From Aaosphaeria pasadenensis (taxonomy: Eukaryota > Ascomycota > Dothideomycetes > Pleosporales), in the NCBI GenBank assembly GCA_022813625.1, contig JAKLMB010000011.1:682001-746000 (forward strand): a stretch of 64,000 bases of DNA, in the 5' to 3' direction. Shown here piece after piece: positions 1 through 11,700 of the stretch; position 1 is the stretch's first letter, and every line of letters begins with the position of its first letter. Made by a program: the position numbers and the translations under genes. Below the pieces are notes generated by a model that was given only the letters and a program-made list of their open reading frames with translations, ran no database searches and had not been told where the DNA came from.

Positions 1-1
1 T

Positions 2-1322
2 GCTAAACGCGTTGCTATTTACTTGCCGAACAGTGTCGAGTTCCTCGCAGCTCTATTCGCCGGCGCTTTCTACGGCTTCTCCCCAATCTTGATTCCATAC
101 AATCAGCCGCATCCCACTTTGATCGAGCTTTTGGCCCGAACCAACGCGGATTCCCTCATTGCCGAAGCTGGCTCCCTTCCGCTCGCTGATGTCACCCGTG
201 GGGCGGCTGGTCTCCGCCAGGTGATCTGGACTGTCGAGAAAACAAGCAGGCATATGGATTGGAACGAGGTGCCGGAGGGTATTGGTGGTAAGCTCGATGT
301 GTCTGTCTGGCACGAGCTTGTACAGGATCACAAGAACGGTTCAATCGAATTACCCCAGAACAGTGGAAAGGCACCAAACGTTGTTTTCCTATGGCAGCAA
401 GGCATCACCAAGTCTGTAGAGATTGTGGAATTCACACAGCAGGTGGGACAGCAACGCAATCAATTCTTTCAATATACTGACATAGTACAGAACTTATCTG
501 CAGCCACTGGAGCTCTTATTTCAGCATTGCCCGCCCATCAGCGTTTCTCGCCATCTGACACATTGCTCCCCGCCGACTTGTTTACCCACTCCTACGCATT
601 GACCCTTACACTGGCAGCACTCTTCTCCCACTCCACTGTTGTTATCAATTCCGTCGCCGGTCCTGGTGTAGATTTGACACTTGCCAGCCGTTTGGTTTCC
701 CCCACAATCATAGTTGTATCCGCGGAGACGGCAGCTAAACTCCACAACACTACGACCGAAACCATCAGTGGTGCTCTAAAGAAGTTCGCACATTACCTAG
801 AGTCTCGAATGCTGGCCTCTGGACGTCTTCCTACGGATTCGCTGTTCACTCGCCTCAACGCACCAGTCAGGGCATCAGTCGGCGCTACACCAGGAAAACT
901 ACGCCTTCTTTTCGTCTCCGAGAGGGTTGGTCAAGATGACACGCCTTTGAGCTCTGATGATCTTTCCGACTTACGCATCTATACGAAGGCTCGTGTCATC
1001 TATGCGTTGACGGCCGCTAAGGTAGCTGGCGCGGTTGCGCAAACCTATATTTATGACTATCGCCGAGGCACGACGCCGGCATCTAAACACAGTCATTTTG
1101 GCGTTCCGCTCAGTTGCCTGGAGGTCAAGTTGAAGGATAATGCAGCTCATAAGACGACCGATGAGCATGTTGCGGGTGAAGTTATTGTAGCAGGATCATC
1201 TGTAGCAGGTGGGGAGACATCATTGGGAATAAATGGTATGCTTCTCACTCCACTTGATGCAAGGACGTCACTAAACATCTCTAGGTACCTTCCGGGAAGA
1301 CCACACATTAGCATACATCTAA
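2..1322 (+). CDS. AMP-binding (adenylate-forming) domain protein, 5' end cut by window
   Basis: The gene enters the window in frame at base 2 (AKRVAIYLPNSVEF) and has exons <2-442, 491-1235 and 1285-1322, ending at a TAA. The last exon restores a typical family ending (GTFREDHTLAYI), which is why the shorter unspliced stop at 1339 was not used. The fold resembles the N-terminal part of ANL-superfamily acyl/aryl-CoA ligases and NRPS adenylation domains (LPNSVEFLAALFAGAFYG region). Where the ATP-binding core A3 motif (SGTTGxPK) should be, the sequence reads FLWQQGITKSVEIVEFTQQ, so the phosphate loop is not conserved, and the C-terminal lid subdomain is absent. It is therefore probably not a standard ligase. 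No substrate can be proposed. The true start lies upstream of the window. Confidence 0.75.
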
Positions 1323-2317
1323 GCGTTTCTGTCATATAACATGCAATTCGGCTAGATAACGTCGAAGACGAAGCGTGGACTAAATATCGATCTTTAATTC
1401 AAGCTCAAAAAGTTGTTATCGCCGGTATGCATTGGTAATGTTTCTGATATCCGAGATAGCAGGGTGTCTCTTAGTAGTGGCAAATGCCTATGAATACGAC
1501 AAGACTCGACTTCTTTCTCTAAATCGACTCGTATATTCTAGATCAATTGAGCTGCCCTGCCGTGACTTTCCGACTGACCAGGCCAGGGAGTTATGCGTCT
1601 GCAGGGCAAGGGATCTCTCATCCAGTCATGCGTATCTATGTACTCCTTACCATCGCAATGATGGCAGTCCCATCTACCCGCAGTGAGCTATCCCATCGGC
1701 CAGACCCGACCACGAGGCACATGGGTTGATACTTGAGTGGTGGGTGTGAATTACCCAACCCCGTGGGTTTGCGTATCTCTACCTGATAGCGAGTCGCGTG
1801 GGGACCCCCCTGTTCCCTGTTCGAGACCTTTAGAATCTGGGGAAAGCGTCCCGTTTAGCGTAGAACCGGCGTGCCGATCTCCTACATGGGGTCTTATCAC
1901 AACGACTCGCCGTCGAATGAGAGGCAACCGTTCTTGACATTGACTTTGCACAAAGGACTGCGTATCTGGCGGCATTTTGCAGGTATCGGATACGATTACT
2001 TGTATTGTCCATAGACGGTTTGCCTGGTTGCCATCGCTTATGGGTCGATAACCATGGCTCAAGCCTCACCAGACACGAACTCTCGGGTAGAGTCGAGCCA
2101 CACATATGCATAGATAGACCCCAGCCTTGTCGGCAGCAGACATGCACAGCGTTTGGCTTATCTGCCCCTTGGCATGGTGTTGACGGATCGACCCATGTTT
2201 GGTTGATAGGCGTGTGCGACCATACAAAAGCCTGCATGATCCCCGCGCGGTCAAAGAATCCTCACGCCAGATCTTTTGTACCTCCTCATAGAAGAGAGCA
2301 GCGGCTCCAGAGACATC
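1323..2317. other. Intergenic region, 995 bp
   Basis: Stop-rich DNA between the AMP-binding gene and the permease, both on the plus strand. It should contain the 3' end of the first transcript and the promoter of the permease. The short open frames here overlap each other on both strands and match nothing I recognise. No repeat or RNA gene was seen. Confidence 0.6.
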
Positions 2318-4227
2318 ATGCCTCAATTCAAGCGACCGCATCTCAAGGTCGAACAGCCAAATTCTGTTTTCGCACAGGGTAACGCCAGATGGTGAGTGCA
2401 ATCTTGAAGCTCTTCTAGCTTGTTGCGGGGAATTGATTGGGTAAACTTCCAGGACCAACAAAGATCTCGACCCTGTCCCGAGGCACGAGCGAAAATGGGG
2501 TGTTACTTCATTCCTTGCATACTGGATCAGTGATGCATTTAAGTAAGATTTGTCTCCAGCCATTCCCCATAGATCAAGAGGTCCTCATACATTCTCAGTG
2601 CGGCAACATGGCAATTCGCGTCAAGTATAATCGCAATTGGTGAGACTGAACCCTCTCGTGCGCACATGATTGATTATGCTCACCTCTTCCAGGCCTCACA
2701 TGGAGGGAGTCATTGGGAATCGTAGCGCTTGCATTTTTCATCATTTCGTTCGTTATAGCGCTTAATGGAGCTATCGGCGTAATTCGTAAGAAACCAGCAT
2801 TCATCACTCTCTGTGCTGTCCACTGATGCAAGCTAGACCACTCTCCATTCCCCGTCATTGCGCGAGCGTCATGGGGTTTCTGGGGCTCCTACGTCGCCAT
2901 CATCTCCCGTACGATTCTCAGTGTGTTTTGGTTCGCCATTCAGACCATGAACGGGGCGAACACGGTACGAGTCATGATCGGAGCGATATGGCCATCATTC
3001 CTTACGCTCAAGAATACTATACCCGAGGATCAGGGCATCACCACGAATACGATGATATCGTTCTTCATTTTCTGGTTGATTCAGGTGCCCTTTTTGTGCA
3101 TGCACCCCAACACTCTACGTTGGTTGTTCATGGTCAAAAGTGTGGTCGTACCATGCGCGTGGATTGCCATCTTAGGCTGGGCATTTGCGTCCACGGACGG
3201 GGGCGAAATGTGGAATCAGAAGGCAACGATTACTGGAAGTGCATATAGCTGGGCTTTCCTGTCCTCGCTCACTGCTGTCATCGGAAATTATGCCACTCTG
3301 TCCGTCAACCAGGTATGTTTGTCTGTCTTTTGGCTAAGCGATTCACAGCTAATGGATTTGATCTAGGCCGACTTTTCTCGATACTCTCGCGTCTCTGTGA
3401 AATGGCAACTGATTTACGTTCCATTTCTTCCCATTATCTTCACATTCATCGCATTCATCGGTGTCGCCGCTACATCTGCAGGAACGGTCCATTATGGAAC
3501 TGTGAACTGGGACCCAATGGCCCTGATCGCAAACTGGGAATCTCGCGCGGCCCGCTTCTTTGCTGCCTTCTCCTTTGCGCTTGCCGCCCTAGGTGTCAAT
3601 ATCTCTGCAAACTCTCTTTCCGCCGCCAACGACTTAATGGCACTGTTCCCTCAGTACCTCAATATCCGCAGGGGCCAGATCGTGTGCGCAATCCTCTGCT
3701 GGGCACTTGTTCCCTGGAAGATCCTTGAGTCTGCAGGCACGTTCCTAAACTTCATGGCCGCATACGCTGTATTCTTGGGTCCTATCGCCGCCATCATGGC
3801 GTCGGATTTCTGGATCGTACACAAGCGCAAGTACGACACGCTGGCTCTCTACCAACCTTATAGTATATATCGATACACTGGTGGCGTCAACTGGCGCGCT
3901 ATCACCGCTTTCCTCATCGGCGTTGCACCCAACATGCCAGGCTTCATTAGCAGTATTAATCCCAAGATTGATACTGGTGTAGGAGCTCGCCCGTACGCCT
4001 TCGGCTGGTTGCTGGGATTCTTCAGCACTGGTCTCGTGCATGTTTCTCTGTCGTTGTTGTTCCCGGCCAAGGAAACATTTATCGCAAAGAGCGTGACACC
4101 GGATGATATCTATGACGCCAATGGCGAAGTCGACGGTGTAAGCATTGGAAACTCTGGAAGCGGCGAGGAAATGGGAACAAGCAATGAGAAGGCAGGCTGG
4201 AAGGCCAGGTTGGATAGAATCTTGTAG
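2318..4227 (+). CDS. NCS1-family permease (uracil/allantoin-type)
   Basis: Six exons (2318-2391, 2453-2542, 2599-2639, 2693-2785, 2837-3312, 3367-4227) give an uninterrupted 544-residue protein, normal length for the family. The N-terminal signature NKDLDPVPRHERKWGV followed by AYWISDAFN is that of fungal Fur/Dal-type nucleobase-cation symporter-1 proteins; NGANTVRVMIGAIWPSF, NQADFSRYSR (from about residue 257) and the run of about 12 hydrophobic segments agree. These are plasma-membrane H+ symporters that import uracil, uridine, allantoin or related compounds as nitrogen sources. The exact substrate cannot be read from sequence; the family splits into FurD-like (uracil), FurA/Dal4-like (allantoin) and others. 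The short third exon (41 nt) is supported by the joined reading AATWQFASSIIAIGLTW, a typical family stretch. Confidence 0.9.
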
Positions 4228-4646
4228 AGTATCATACCCTCGAGGGTTGCACATGTAAATGCATCTAGACGGCACAGGAGATCAAGGAACAATAAGGTTC
4301 TTTCAACAATTCGATCTATTCGATCTTATCAAACATGTAATTGTTGTGATTTTGCGGTGCGATTACATGATTCCAATAATTCATCTGACATTTTGATTGA
4401 TCTTGCTGTGTAATGATTAATATCTGTCTCTACCACCAGCTCAATACACGGAGGCGGCATGCTAGGCCGCATCAAAGCTTAGCGTGACGCCGGCCTTGGC
4501 ATCATAACTTTGGCAACATCGCTGAACCTAGCTGTCCATCTCAAGATAGTACCCCGCCACCGCCTCTCTGCGAACGATGACCCGATAGAAGCCAAATTTT
4601 CCCAATCCTCTCGTCCTTCTAATTTCTCTGTCAAATTTCCACAATC
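4228..4646. other. Intergenic region, 419 bp
   Basis: AT-rich first half (probable 3' UTR of the permease) then a pyrimidine-rich stretch before the AP-1 mu start (ctttctaatttctctgtc-like), usual for fungal housekeeping promoters. Nothing else seen. Confidence 0.5.
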
Positions 4647-6328
4647 ATGGCGTCCGCGATCTTCTTCCTCGACCTGAAGGGCAAGGTGAGCTTGTGGGGT
4701 AAACTCGGTGAAGCATCCAGACTGACGATGTATGCATATAGACCCTTCTGGCGCGAAACTACAGAGGTGACATTCCCATGTCAGCCGTGGAGAAATTTCC
4801 TATACTTCTCAGCGAGGCGGAAGAAGAGAGCTCCGCAGTTCCACCATGCTTCTCGAGCGAAGGCATCAACGTACGAACCTACTCCCCCCCGTCTCCAGGA
4901 CCTCCGCCCTCCTAGATTCATATATATTATATCTGAGTTCCCAGTCTAATGGATAGATTGTTTAGTACCTCTATATCCGCCACAGCAATCTGTACCTCCT
5001 TGCCCTGACGAAGCGCAACACGAACGCCGCTGAGATCCTCCTTTTCCTACACAAGATTGTCGAGGTTTTTACAGAGTACTTCAAAGAGCTGGAGGAGGAG
5101 AGTATAAGGGACAACTTCGTCATCATTTACGAACTCCTGGACGAGATGATGGATTTCGGGTATCCGCAAACGACGGAGTCCAAGATATTGCAAGAGTATG
5201 CCGTCCACGATTCGTGCTTTCGATTGATCGGGATTGATACTGACCGATATGCTTTCGCAGGTACATCACGCAGGAGTCACACAAGCTCGAGGTCCAGGCC
5301 AGACCGCCCATCGCCGTTACCAATGCCGTCAGCTGGCGAAGCGAAGGTATCCGATACCGCAAGAACGAAGTGTTCCTGGATGTCGTCGAATCTCTCAACC
5401 TCCTTGTTTCCGCGAATGGCAATGTCCTGCGCTCTGAGATTTTGGGTGCGATCAAGATGAAGTGTTATTTGTCCGGTATGCCCGAATTACGGTTGGGTCT
5501 CAACGACAAGGCCATGTTTGAGACCACAGGACGCGCAACACGAGGGAAGGCTGTGGAGATGGAAGACGTCAAGTTCCACCAGTGCGTGCGACTTTCGCGA
5601 TTCGAAAGCGACAGGACAATCAGCTTCATTCCTCCGGACGGCGAGTTCGAGCTCATGAGCTACCGGTTAAACACACAAGTCAAGCCTCTTATTTGGGTGG
5701 AGTGCATAGTAGAAAGCCACTCTGGAAGCAGGATAGAGTACATGTTGAAGGTATAGTCATCGACATACTGTCGCCACATATAGATACTGATGAAACAACT
5801 AGGCCAGAGCACAATTCAAGCGACGAAGCACAGCCAACAACGTCCAAATCTCGATACCCGTCCCCGAAGACGCGGACACCCCTCGATTCCGCACCAACGT
5901 CGGCACCGTCCACTACGCCCCAGAGACCTCCTCCATTGTCTGGAAGATAAAACAGTTCGGCGGCCAGAAGGAATTCCTCATGAGGGCGGAGCTGGGCCTG
6001 CCCTCGGTCCGCGGAGACGACGAGAAGGGAGGCGGCATGATGGGCGGTTTCGGCGGCAGCATGGGAGGTGTAGGCGCCGGCAAGGGAAAGCGACCCATCA
6101 ACGTCAAGTTCGAGATTCCCTATTTCACGACCAGTGGTATCCAGGTTAGGTATCTGAAGATCATCGAGCCTAAGGTTAGTCTACTTCCTCTCACCCTTTT
6201 CAACCCTATATCTCACATCGAACGTTTAAACTAACCACCTCCACCAGCTCCAATACCCATCACTGCCCTGGGTGCGCTACATCACACAATCAGGAGACAT
6301 TGCGGTCCGGTTACCCGATGTACAATAG
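4647..6328 (+). CDS. apm1: AP-1 clathrin adaptor complex, mu subunit
   Basis: Exons 4647-4685, 4742-4870, 4966-5195, 5261-5750, 5803-6174 and 6248-6328 join in frame to 446 residues, the usual size. The start MASAIFFLDLKGK is the mu1 longin-domain start (residues about 1-140), followed by a linker and the mu homology domain from about residue 165 that binds Yxx-phi sorting signals (FHQCVRLSRFE, ETSSIVWKIKQFGGQKEFLM, end SGDIAVRLPDVQ). AP-1 sorts cargo between the trans-Golgi network and endosomes with clathrin. AP-1 rather than AP-2 is chosen because of the start and the ELRLGLNDK stretch. One lineage insertion is visible: a Gly/Met-rich segment GGGMMGGFGGSMGG within the homology domain at about nt 6030-6080. 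Housekeeping gene. Confidence 0.95.
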
Positions 6329-7198
6329 ACGATCATGCAATAGAAACCCCCTTGATAACATGCGCCACCAAATTCCACGTAGGCACGGAGTAACCATCTA
6401 CCTCCGTCTGGCCTTGTAAAACCCTTTCTCGTCCACATCCACCCAATGTCCTACGTAGTTATACTCTCCAGAGGCAGCAGTGATGGCATGGCATAGGCGA
6501 AATAATCCTTTATACTCTTTCTTACTTCTTTAGCGGGCGATTGAATCGATTACTCGTTTGTCTTTGTGTATACCTCACACAAAATTAAAATCATAAATGG
6601 AAAACAACCAATTAGTCAATGATGCAGTGCCTCCCGTCTTTCAGCCAGTTAGCCATAATCGTGATTCATCCCTCACTTTCAAGTCACGTCACGTCAATCA
6701 TAAACCGAAACACCTGAAGAGAAGAAAAGTAGAAAATTGGAATTGAGAAAACCGTCTATGTAAGGAAAAGAAAGAAAAACTCCATTGATTTTTGATCCGA
6801 TGATGAAGAAAGAAAAAAGGAGACACAAGACTCAGGCTCTCGGCTGATTGGGAAAAAAAGGATAAGTATACTTCATAGCCGGCCGGTCGGTCTCGTCTCG
6901 TCTCGCAGTCCAGTCCAGTCCAGAAACGCAAATATCAGGTGGAAAAAAAAGAGAACGCAAAACAAAAATCAGATAACTCCATGGACTGTGGACTTTGGAC
7001 GCTGGATGTTGGATGTTGGATGTTGGATATTGGATGTTGGATAATGGTGGTCGAATGAACTCTGTGTTCATGACTGATAAAGAAAACTGATTGAATTGAA
7101 TTGAAACCGAATGAACCGAATGATTGCACCCATAATAAAAGCCCTGATGATGGCTGGTGTTGTTGTTGTACAGAAACTGATGTGAGAAGAAGGACCAA
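6329..7198. other. Intergenic region with a short heptamer-like repeat
   Basis: Probable 3' UTR of the AP-1 gene followed by purine-rich non-coding DNA. At about 7000-7043 the unit ggatgtt is repeated about six times with small variations. Open frames in this stretch are low-complexity and overlap on both strands; I see no gene. Confidence 0.5.
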
Positions 7199-7470
7199 GC
7201 CGGAAATGGGGCGAGTGGGTCATTCCGGGTTCGAAAGGCGTGGAGAGAAAGGAAAACGTCGGAAATGGGGCAACTGGGTCATTCCGGTTTTCAAAGATAT
7301 GGAGAAAGGAAAAAGCCAGAAATGGGACAATGGGTCATTCCGGTTTTGAGAAGTGTGGAGAAAGGTACAAAGTCGGAAATGGGGCAACTGGGTCATTCCG
7401 GGCTTTGAAATGTGTGGAAAAGAAGGACAAAGTCGGAAATGGGACACTGGGGCATTCCGGTCTTTGAATG
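7199..7470. repeat. Minisatellite, about 57-60 bp unit, five copies
   Basis: Five diverged direct copies of a unit containing ggaaatggggcaactgggtc, then attccgg and a tttgaaa/tttcaaag plus ggagaaagg segment. The gaaatggg anchor recurs near 7204, 7261, 7319, 7377 and 7437. Open frames exist in both directions across it only because of the repeat period; there is no start context or conserved protein, so it is treated as non-coding. Confidence 0.8.
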
Positions 7471-7969
7471 GTGTGGTCTTGGTGGTATATGTGTGTGGTG
7501 TGATGACTTATGAAGCTTAGATGGAGTGACGCCAAAGATCGAGAGAATTGACATGTCGACCGAATGCGTGGTTGTGGGTGAGGATTCTTCGTGGGTTTTG
7601 CGGTTCCGTGCTTTGCTTGAGTGGTCGCGAAGGCTGTGCTTGCGATTGCGTGCAGCGCTTGTATGTGAGTGAGGTCGGTTGTTATGAGGTCGGTAGTGAT
7701 GAGGTTGACGGTGAGGTTGATGTGAGAGTTGAGTTAAGTGTTCATGAGATCCATCCTCGTCAGATGCAAGAATCGTGAGACTGATGTTTATGAACTCGAT
7801 TGTAAGGCTGGCCGTGAAGAGTTAATCGTGAAGTTGACCGTGAGGCTGATCGTGAGATAATCGTGAGGAGGATTCTGAGGATGATATTCGATGCCCGTTA
7901 TTCTTGAGATTCAATGTTGAAGAGTTCGATGTTCGTAAATCGTGAGGTCGGTGTTCGTGAGACTCATCT
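7471..7969. other. Intergenic, GTGA/CGTGAG-rich low-complexity DNA
   Basis: About 500 bp of irregular gtgag/cgtgag-rich sequence leading into the next minisatellite. No gene recognised. Confidence 0.5.
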
Positions 7970-8300
7970 TCGTGAAATTAAATTCGTGATACATATCTTC
8001 GTGAGATTGTATTCGTGATACACATCTTCGTGAGATTGTATTTGTGAGACTCGTTTTCGTGAGATTGTGTTTGTGATACTCTTCTTCGTGAGATGATAGT
8101 CGTGCTTCTCATCTTCGTGAGATGATAGTCGTGCTTCTCATCTTCGTGAGATGATAGTCGTGCTTCTCGTCTTCGTGAGATGATAGTCGTGCTTCTCGTC
8201 TTCGTGAGATGGTAGTCGTGCTTCTCATCTTGATGTGATGATAGTCGTGCTTCCCATCTTCGTGAGATTGTATTCGTGATACTTATTCTCGTGAAATTGA
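7970..8300. repeat. Minisatellite, 29-bp unit (cttcgtgagatgatagtcg core)
   Basis: Tandem copies of a 29-bp unit whose core is cttcgtgagatgatagtcg followed by tgcttctca; about six near-perfect copies lie at 8085-8260, flanked by diverged cttcgtgagattgtattcgtgata copies from about 7970 and to 8290. The minus-strand open frame over it is a by-product of the repeat. Confidence 0.85.
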
Positions 8301-8499
8301 AGTCCGTAAGCTTGCGTTGGTGAGAATGATGGCAGTGAGTTCGAATAATCATGAGTTGTGAGTTAAGTGTTGAGTTGACTGGCCGTGAGGTTATGTTTTC
8401 GAGATTCAATGTTCATGCGCGAGTCTGATGATCGTGAGGTTATGTTCTTAAGAAGACGTTCATGATGTGGGTATCGAGAGGCTGAGATCGAGAGACTGG

Positions 8500-8660
8500 T
8501 GTGAGCAAGGTGATGTGAGCGAGACCCGATATTTGTGAGTTCTGTTGTGAGCGAGATTGATGTGAGCGAGATTGATGTGAGCGAGATTGATGTGAGCGAG
8601 ATTGATGTGAGCGAGATTGATGTGAGCGAAGTTGGCGTGAGCGAATTTAATATTCGTGAG
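8500..8660. repeat. Minisatellite, 15-bp unit gtgagcgagattgat
   Basis: About six direct copies of gtgagcgagattgat between roughly 8545 and 8640, with degenerate copies on each side. It lies just past the stop codon (8751) of the minus-strand repetitive gene, so it may fall in or beyond that gene's 3' UTR. Confidence 0.85.
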
Positions 8661-8750
8661 TAAGTTCAATGTTCGTGAGGTTCAGTGGTCGTTCATGTTC
8701 GATCCAGTCTTTCTCTGAGACGGATTTTCAAACTTCGAAGGACGTCCACG

Positions 8751-11700
8751 TTACTCTTTCTTACTCTTCTCAACGCGACCACTCTTTACCTTCTTGTCGG
8801 CGGACTTGGTCTCTTTCTGTGGAGCCTTCTTGCCTGCCTTCTTGCTTCTGGCCTTGAGAACACTGACTTTCTTGCTGCCTCCACCAGCAGAAGTAGATGT
8901 TCTTGGACCTCTCTTGACACCTTTGTCGCGGCGAACTTTCCTTTTCTGTTGCGCTTCTATGGCGCTCAAAATCTCATCAACAAGTCCGTTCTCAACGATG
9001 TGGTGTATAATGTCAAGGCCGACGTCACAGAATTCCTGGACGCCACGAACAGCTGAGTAGTTCTCTCGCTCCATCATAAGGCCGACGCGCCATTTGTCGA
9101 GGCTGGTCAGGAAGATATCGTCGACATCGGGGATGGCATTTGCGCTGCCGGAGCCGCTGCTGTTGGAAAGCTCAACAATGGACTCGATGACTAGGATCGC
9201 GATGTTGTGAAAATTAAGTAGTGAGATCTTGGGATCGAGCGGTGGGACCATTCCAGTCATTCTTGCTGCCATGTCTTGCTGTGAGGGGATAAAGACGTTC
9301 TCAAGAAGCTTGAACTCGAGGGCGGAATGATCTAGTGAGAGGATGATTTCTTCGCGTGGCATGCCAGGGAGAGAAATCTTTGCTGTGTCCTCTTTGTTTT
9401 TAGAAGTGGCGGTCTGAAGTATGGCTTCGTACTGAAGTAGGAGTTAGCTTTTGTGAACTGTAGGAGAGTGAGTGAGAGAGAACTTACGTCAGGAAGCTTC
9501 CAACTCATTGGGGCTTCAATCTCGCTCTCATGTTCGCTGTCATCCTTACTTTCATGCTCGTTGCCATCCTTGCTTTCATATTCGCTGCCAGGCTTGCTTT
9601 CATGCTCGCTGCCAGTCTTCATCTCATAGTCGCTGCCAGTTGTGCTCTCATGTTCGTTGCCATCTTTGTTACCGCCTTCACTGTCATCCATGTTGTGATC
9701 CTCAATATCATCAGCGCCGCCAGCTTTCTCTGAAGTTGATGTAGGAGTAGAGGTTCCGTCTCTCTCTGAAGTGATTATGGGCGTGGTGATCTCATCTCTC
9801 TCTGAAGTAATTATGGGCGTGGGCATCTCATCTCTCTCTGAAGTGATTGTGGGCGTGGAGATTTCAACCTTCTCTGAAGTGGGTGTGGGAGTGTGAGTGT
9901 GAGTTTTCGAATCAGTCTCTTCGCTGACAACCTTGCTTTCATCCTTGCTTTGAAGTTCGCTTTGATCCTTACTATGACCCTCACTGAGGTCCTCGTCACC
10001 GTCTTTCTCTGAAGTCGGCGCGGGTATGGAAGGTATTGGATCAGCGTCTTCATTGGCTTCGACCTGTTCTAAGCTGTTCGCGGCCTTCGAGGTAAGATGT
10101 CCAGAGATCATGGTCACGCTTCTTCGCCTTCCTACTAGAGCTGGATCGAGCTTGTGGGCGATCGTGACTGAGCTTGATCCTCTTGGAAGAGGAGGAATAA
10201 CTCGTATTGGGTGCTGGGAAATCGGTACTGAGCCTAGTCCTCTTGGAAGAGTAGGATGAAGCTGTATTGGGAAGTGGTGGGAAGACTGGTGGTGATATAG
10301 GTGTCGTTGGTGGCGCGAAGAAAGCTGATGCCGCGAGTTCGGCCTCGGGAGAGAGTGGTTTGCGGGTCCAAAGATCGTGATTGAGCTTGGTCCTCTTGCC
10401 ACCTCTGGTCGAAATTACCTTTGGAGGTCGAGGTGCCGGGCAGGGCGTAGGTGCCGCGCCGAAAACGGGGATGAAAATTCGTGCCGCGAAGAAAGCGGAT
10501 GCCGCGAGTTCATTCGCGGGAGAGAGCGGCTTGCGGGTCCAAAGATCGCGGACGAGCTTCTTCTTGCCAGCTCCAGACGCAGACACCTTTCGAGGTGGCG
10601 GGCAAGGTGTAGGTGGTGTTGATGGCGAGGATGAGGTGGTTGAGGAAAGTGAAGGTGAAGCTGAGCTTCCCAGTGGCCGGTCGAGCCTCTGCTTCTTGAC
10701 GAAAGGGCGGTCAGAGCGAGGCCCTTGAAACTTCTGGTTGTTGGCCACTGGGAGGCCAGCTCCAACCTTCTCCGCCTTGCGTTTCTCACCCGTTGGAGGG
10801 AAGATCAGGGAAGCATCCAGCCAAGCCGAAATGTTGTAGATGGTGGCCACATCAACAACACCCCAACCTTGATCGACCAGCATTTTGCTTCCCAACGAGG
10901 GAGTTTCTGAAGCGACTGAGCCAGTCTCAGACGCAGCGTACTCGCTCTCCTCGTCGAAGGTGGCGGCACGACTTGCCATTTCAACCTTCGAACCTCCCAC
11001 TCCTCCGGCAACGACCGCCACGCTCTTGGGCTGCTGAAGCTTAGTATATATGACTACGTTGTTGGTGGTGGTTATGACACTTGCCTCAACTTTAGCGTGA
11101 GCTTGCTCACCCATCCCAACATTGAAGCGGTGGCCGCTGGGCTGGTAAAGTTTAGTATGGATTGATGACTTTGTTGTTGATAGATATGAGACTCACTTGG
11201 ACGACCACCGCTTGCTTTCGCTCCTCCTCCGGGATCAGCGGGATCTCATACCCCTCCATCCCCACGTCGCCCCAGATGCGGCCCTAATATTGAAGTTTAG
11301 TATAAGTTGCATTCCATTTGAGAATCGTAGCACTTACCGGGGCGACGGGGTCGTCGTTTGTGAGCTCCTGCTCACTCTCCGCTCCCTCCTCCTCCGGGAT
11401 CAGTGGGATCTCATACCCCTCCATCCCCACGTCGCCCCAGATGCGGCCCTGATATTGAAGGTCAGTATAAGTTGCATTCCATTTGAGAATCGTAGCACTT
11501 ACCGGGGCGACGGGGTCATCGTTCGTGAGCTCCTGCTCACTCTCTGCTCCCTCCTCCTCCCGGGCTTCATCATCCGGGAGATCAGGCTCCCCAGAAACGC
11601 CTGGCTCAGGCGACGGCGACGGTGCTGATTCTCTGCAACGTGCCAGAGAGGCACCGGCCGTGGGGGCTTTGCCCCGAGCCTTCTGAGTCTGGACAGCGAG

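Noticed and set aside
7199..7535. Tandem-repeat peptides readable in both strands across the 58-bp minisatellite
   Set aside because: The period is not a constant multiple of three and frames shift between copies; no signal peptide or conserved start, so non-coding is more likely.
8460..8669. Minus-strand frame with repeated AHINL pentapeptides over the 15-bp repeat
   Set aside because: A 15-bp repeat automatically yields a pentapeptide repeat; no other coding evidence.
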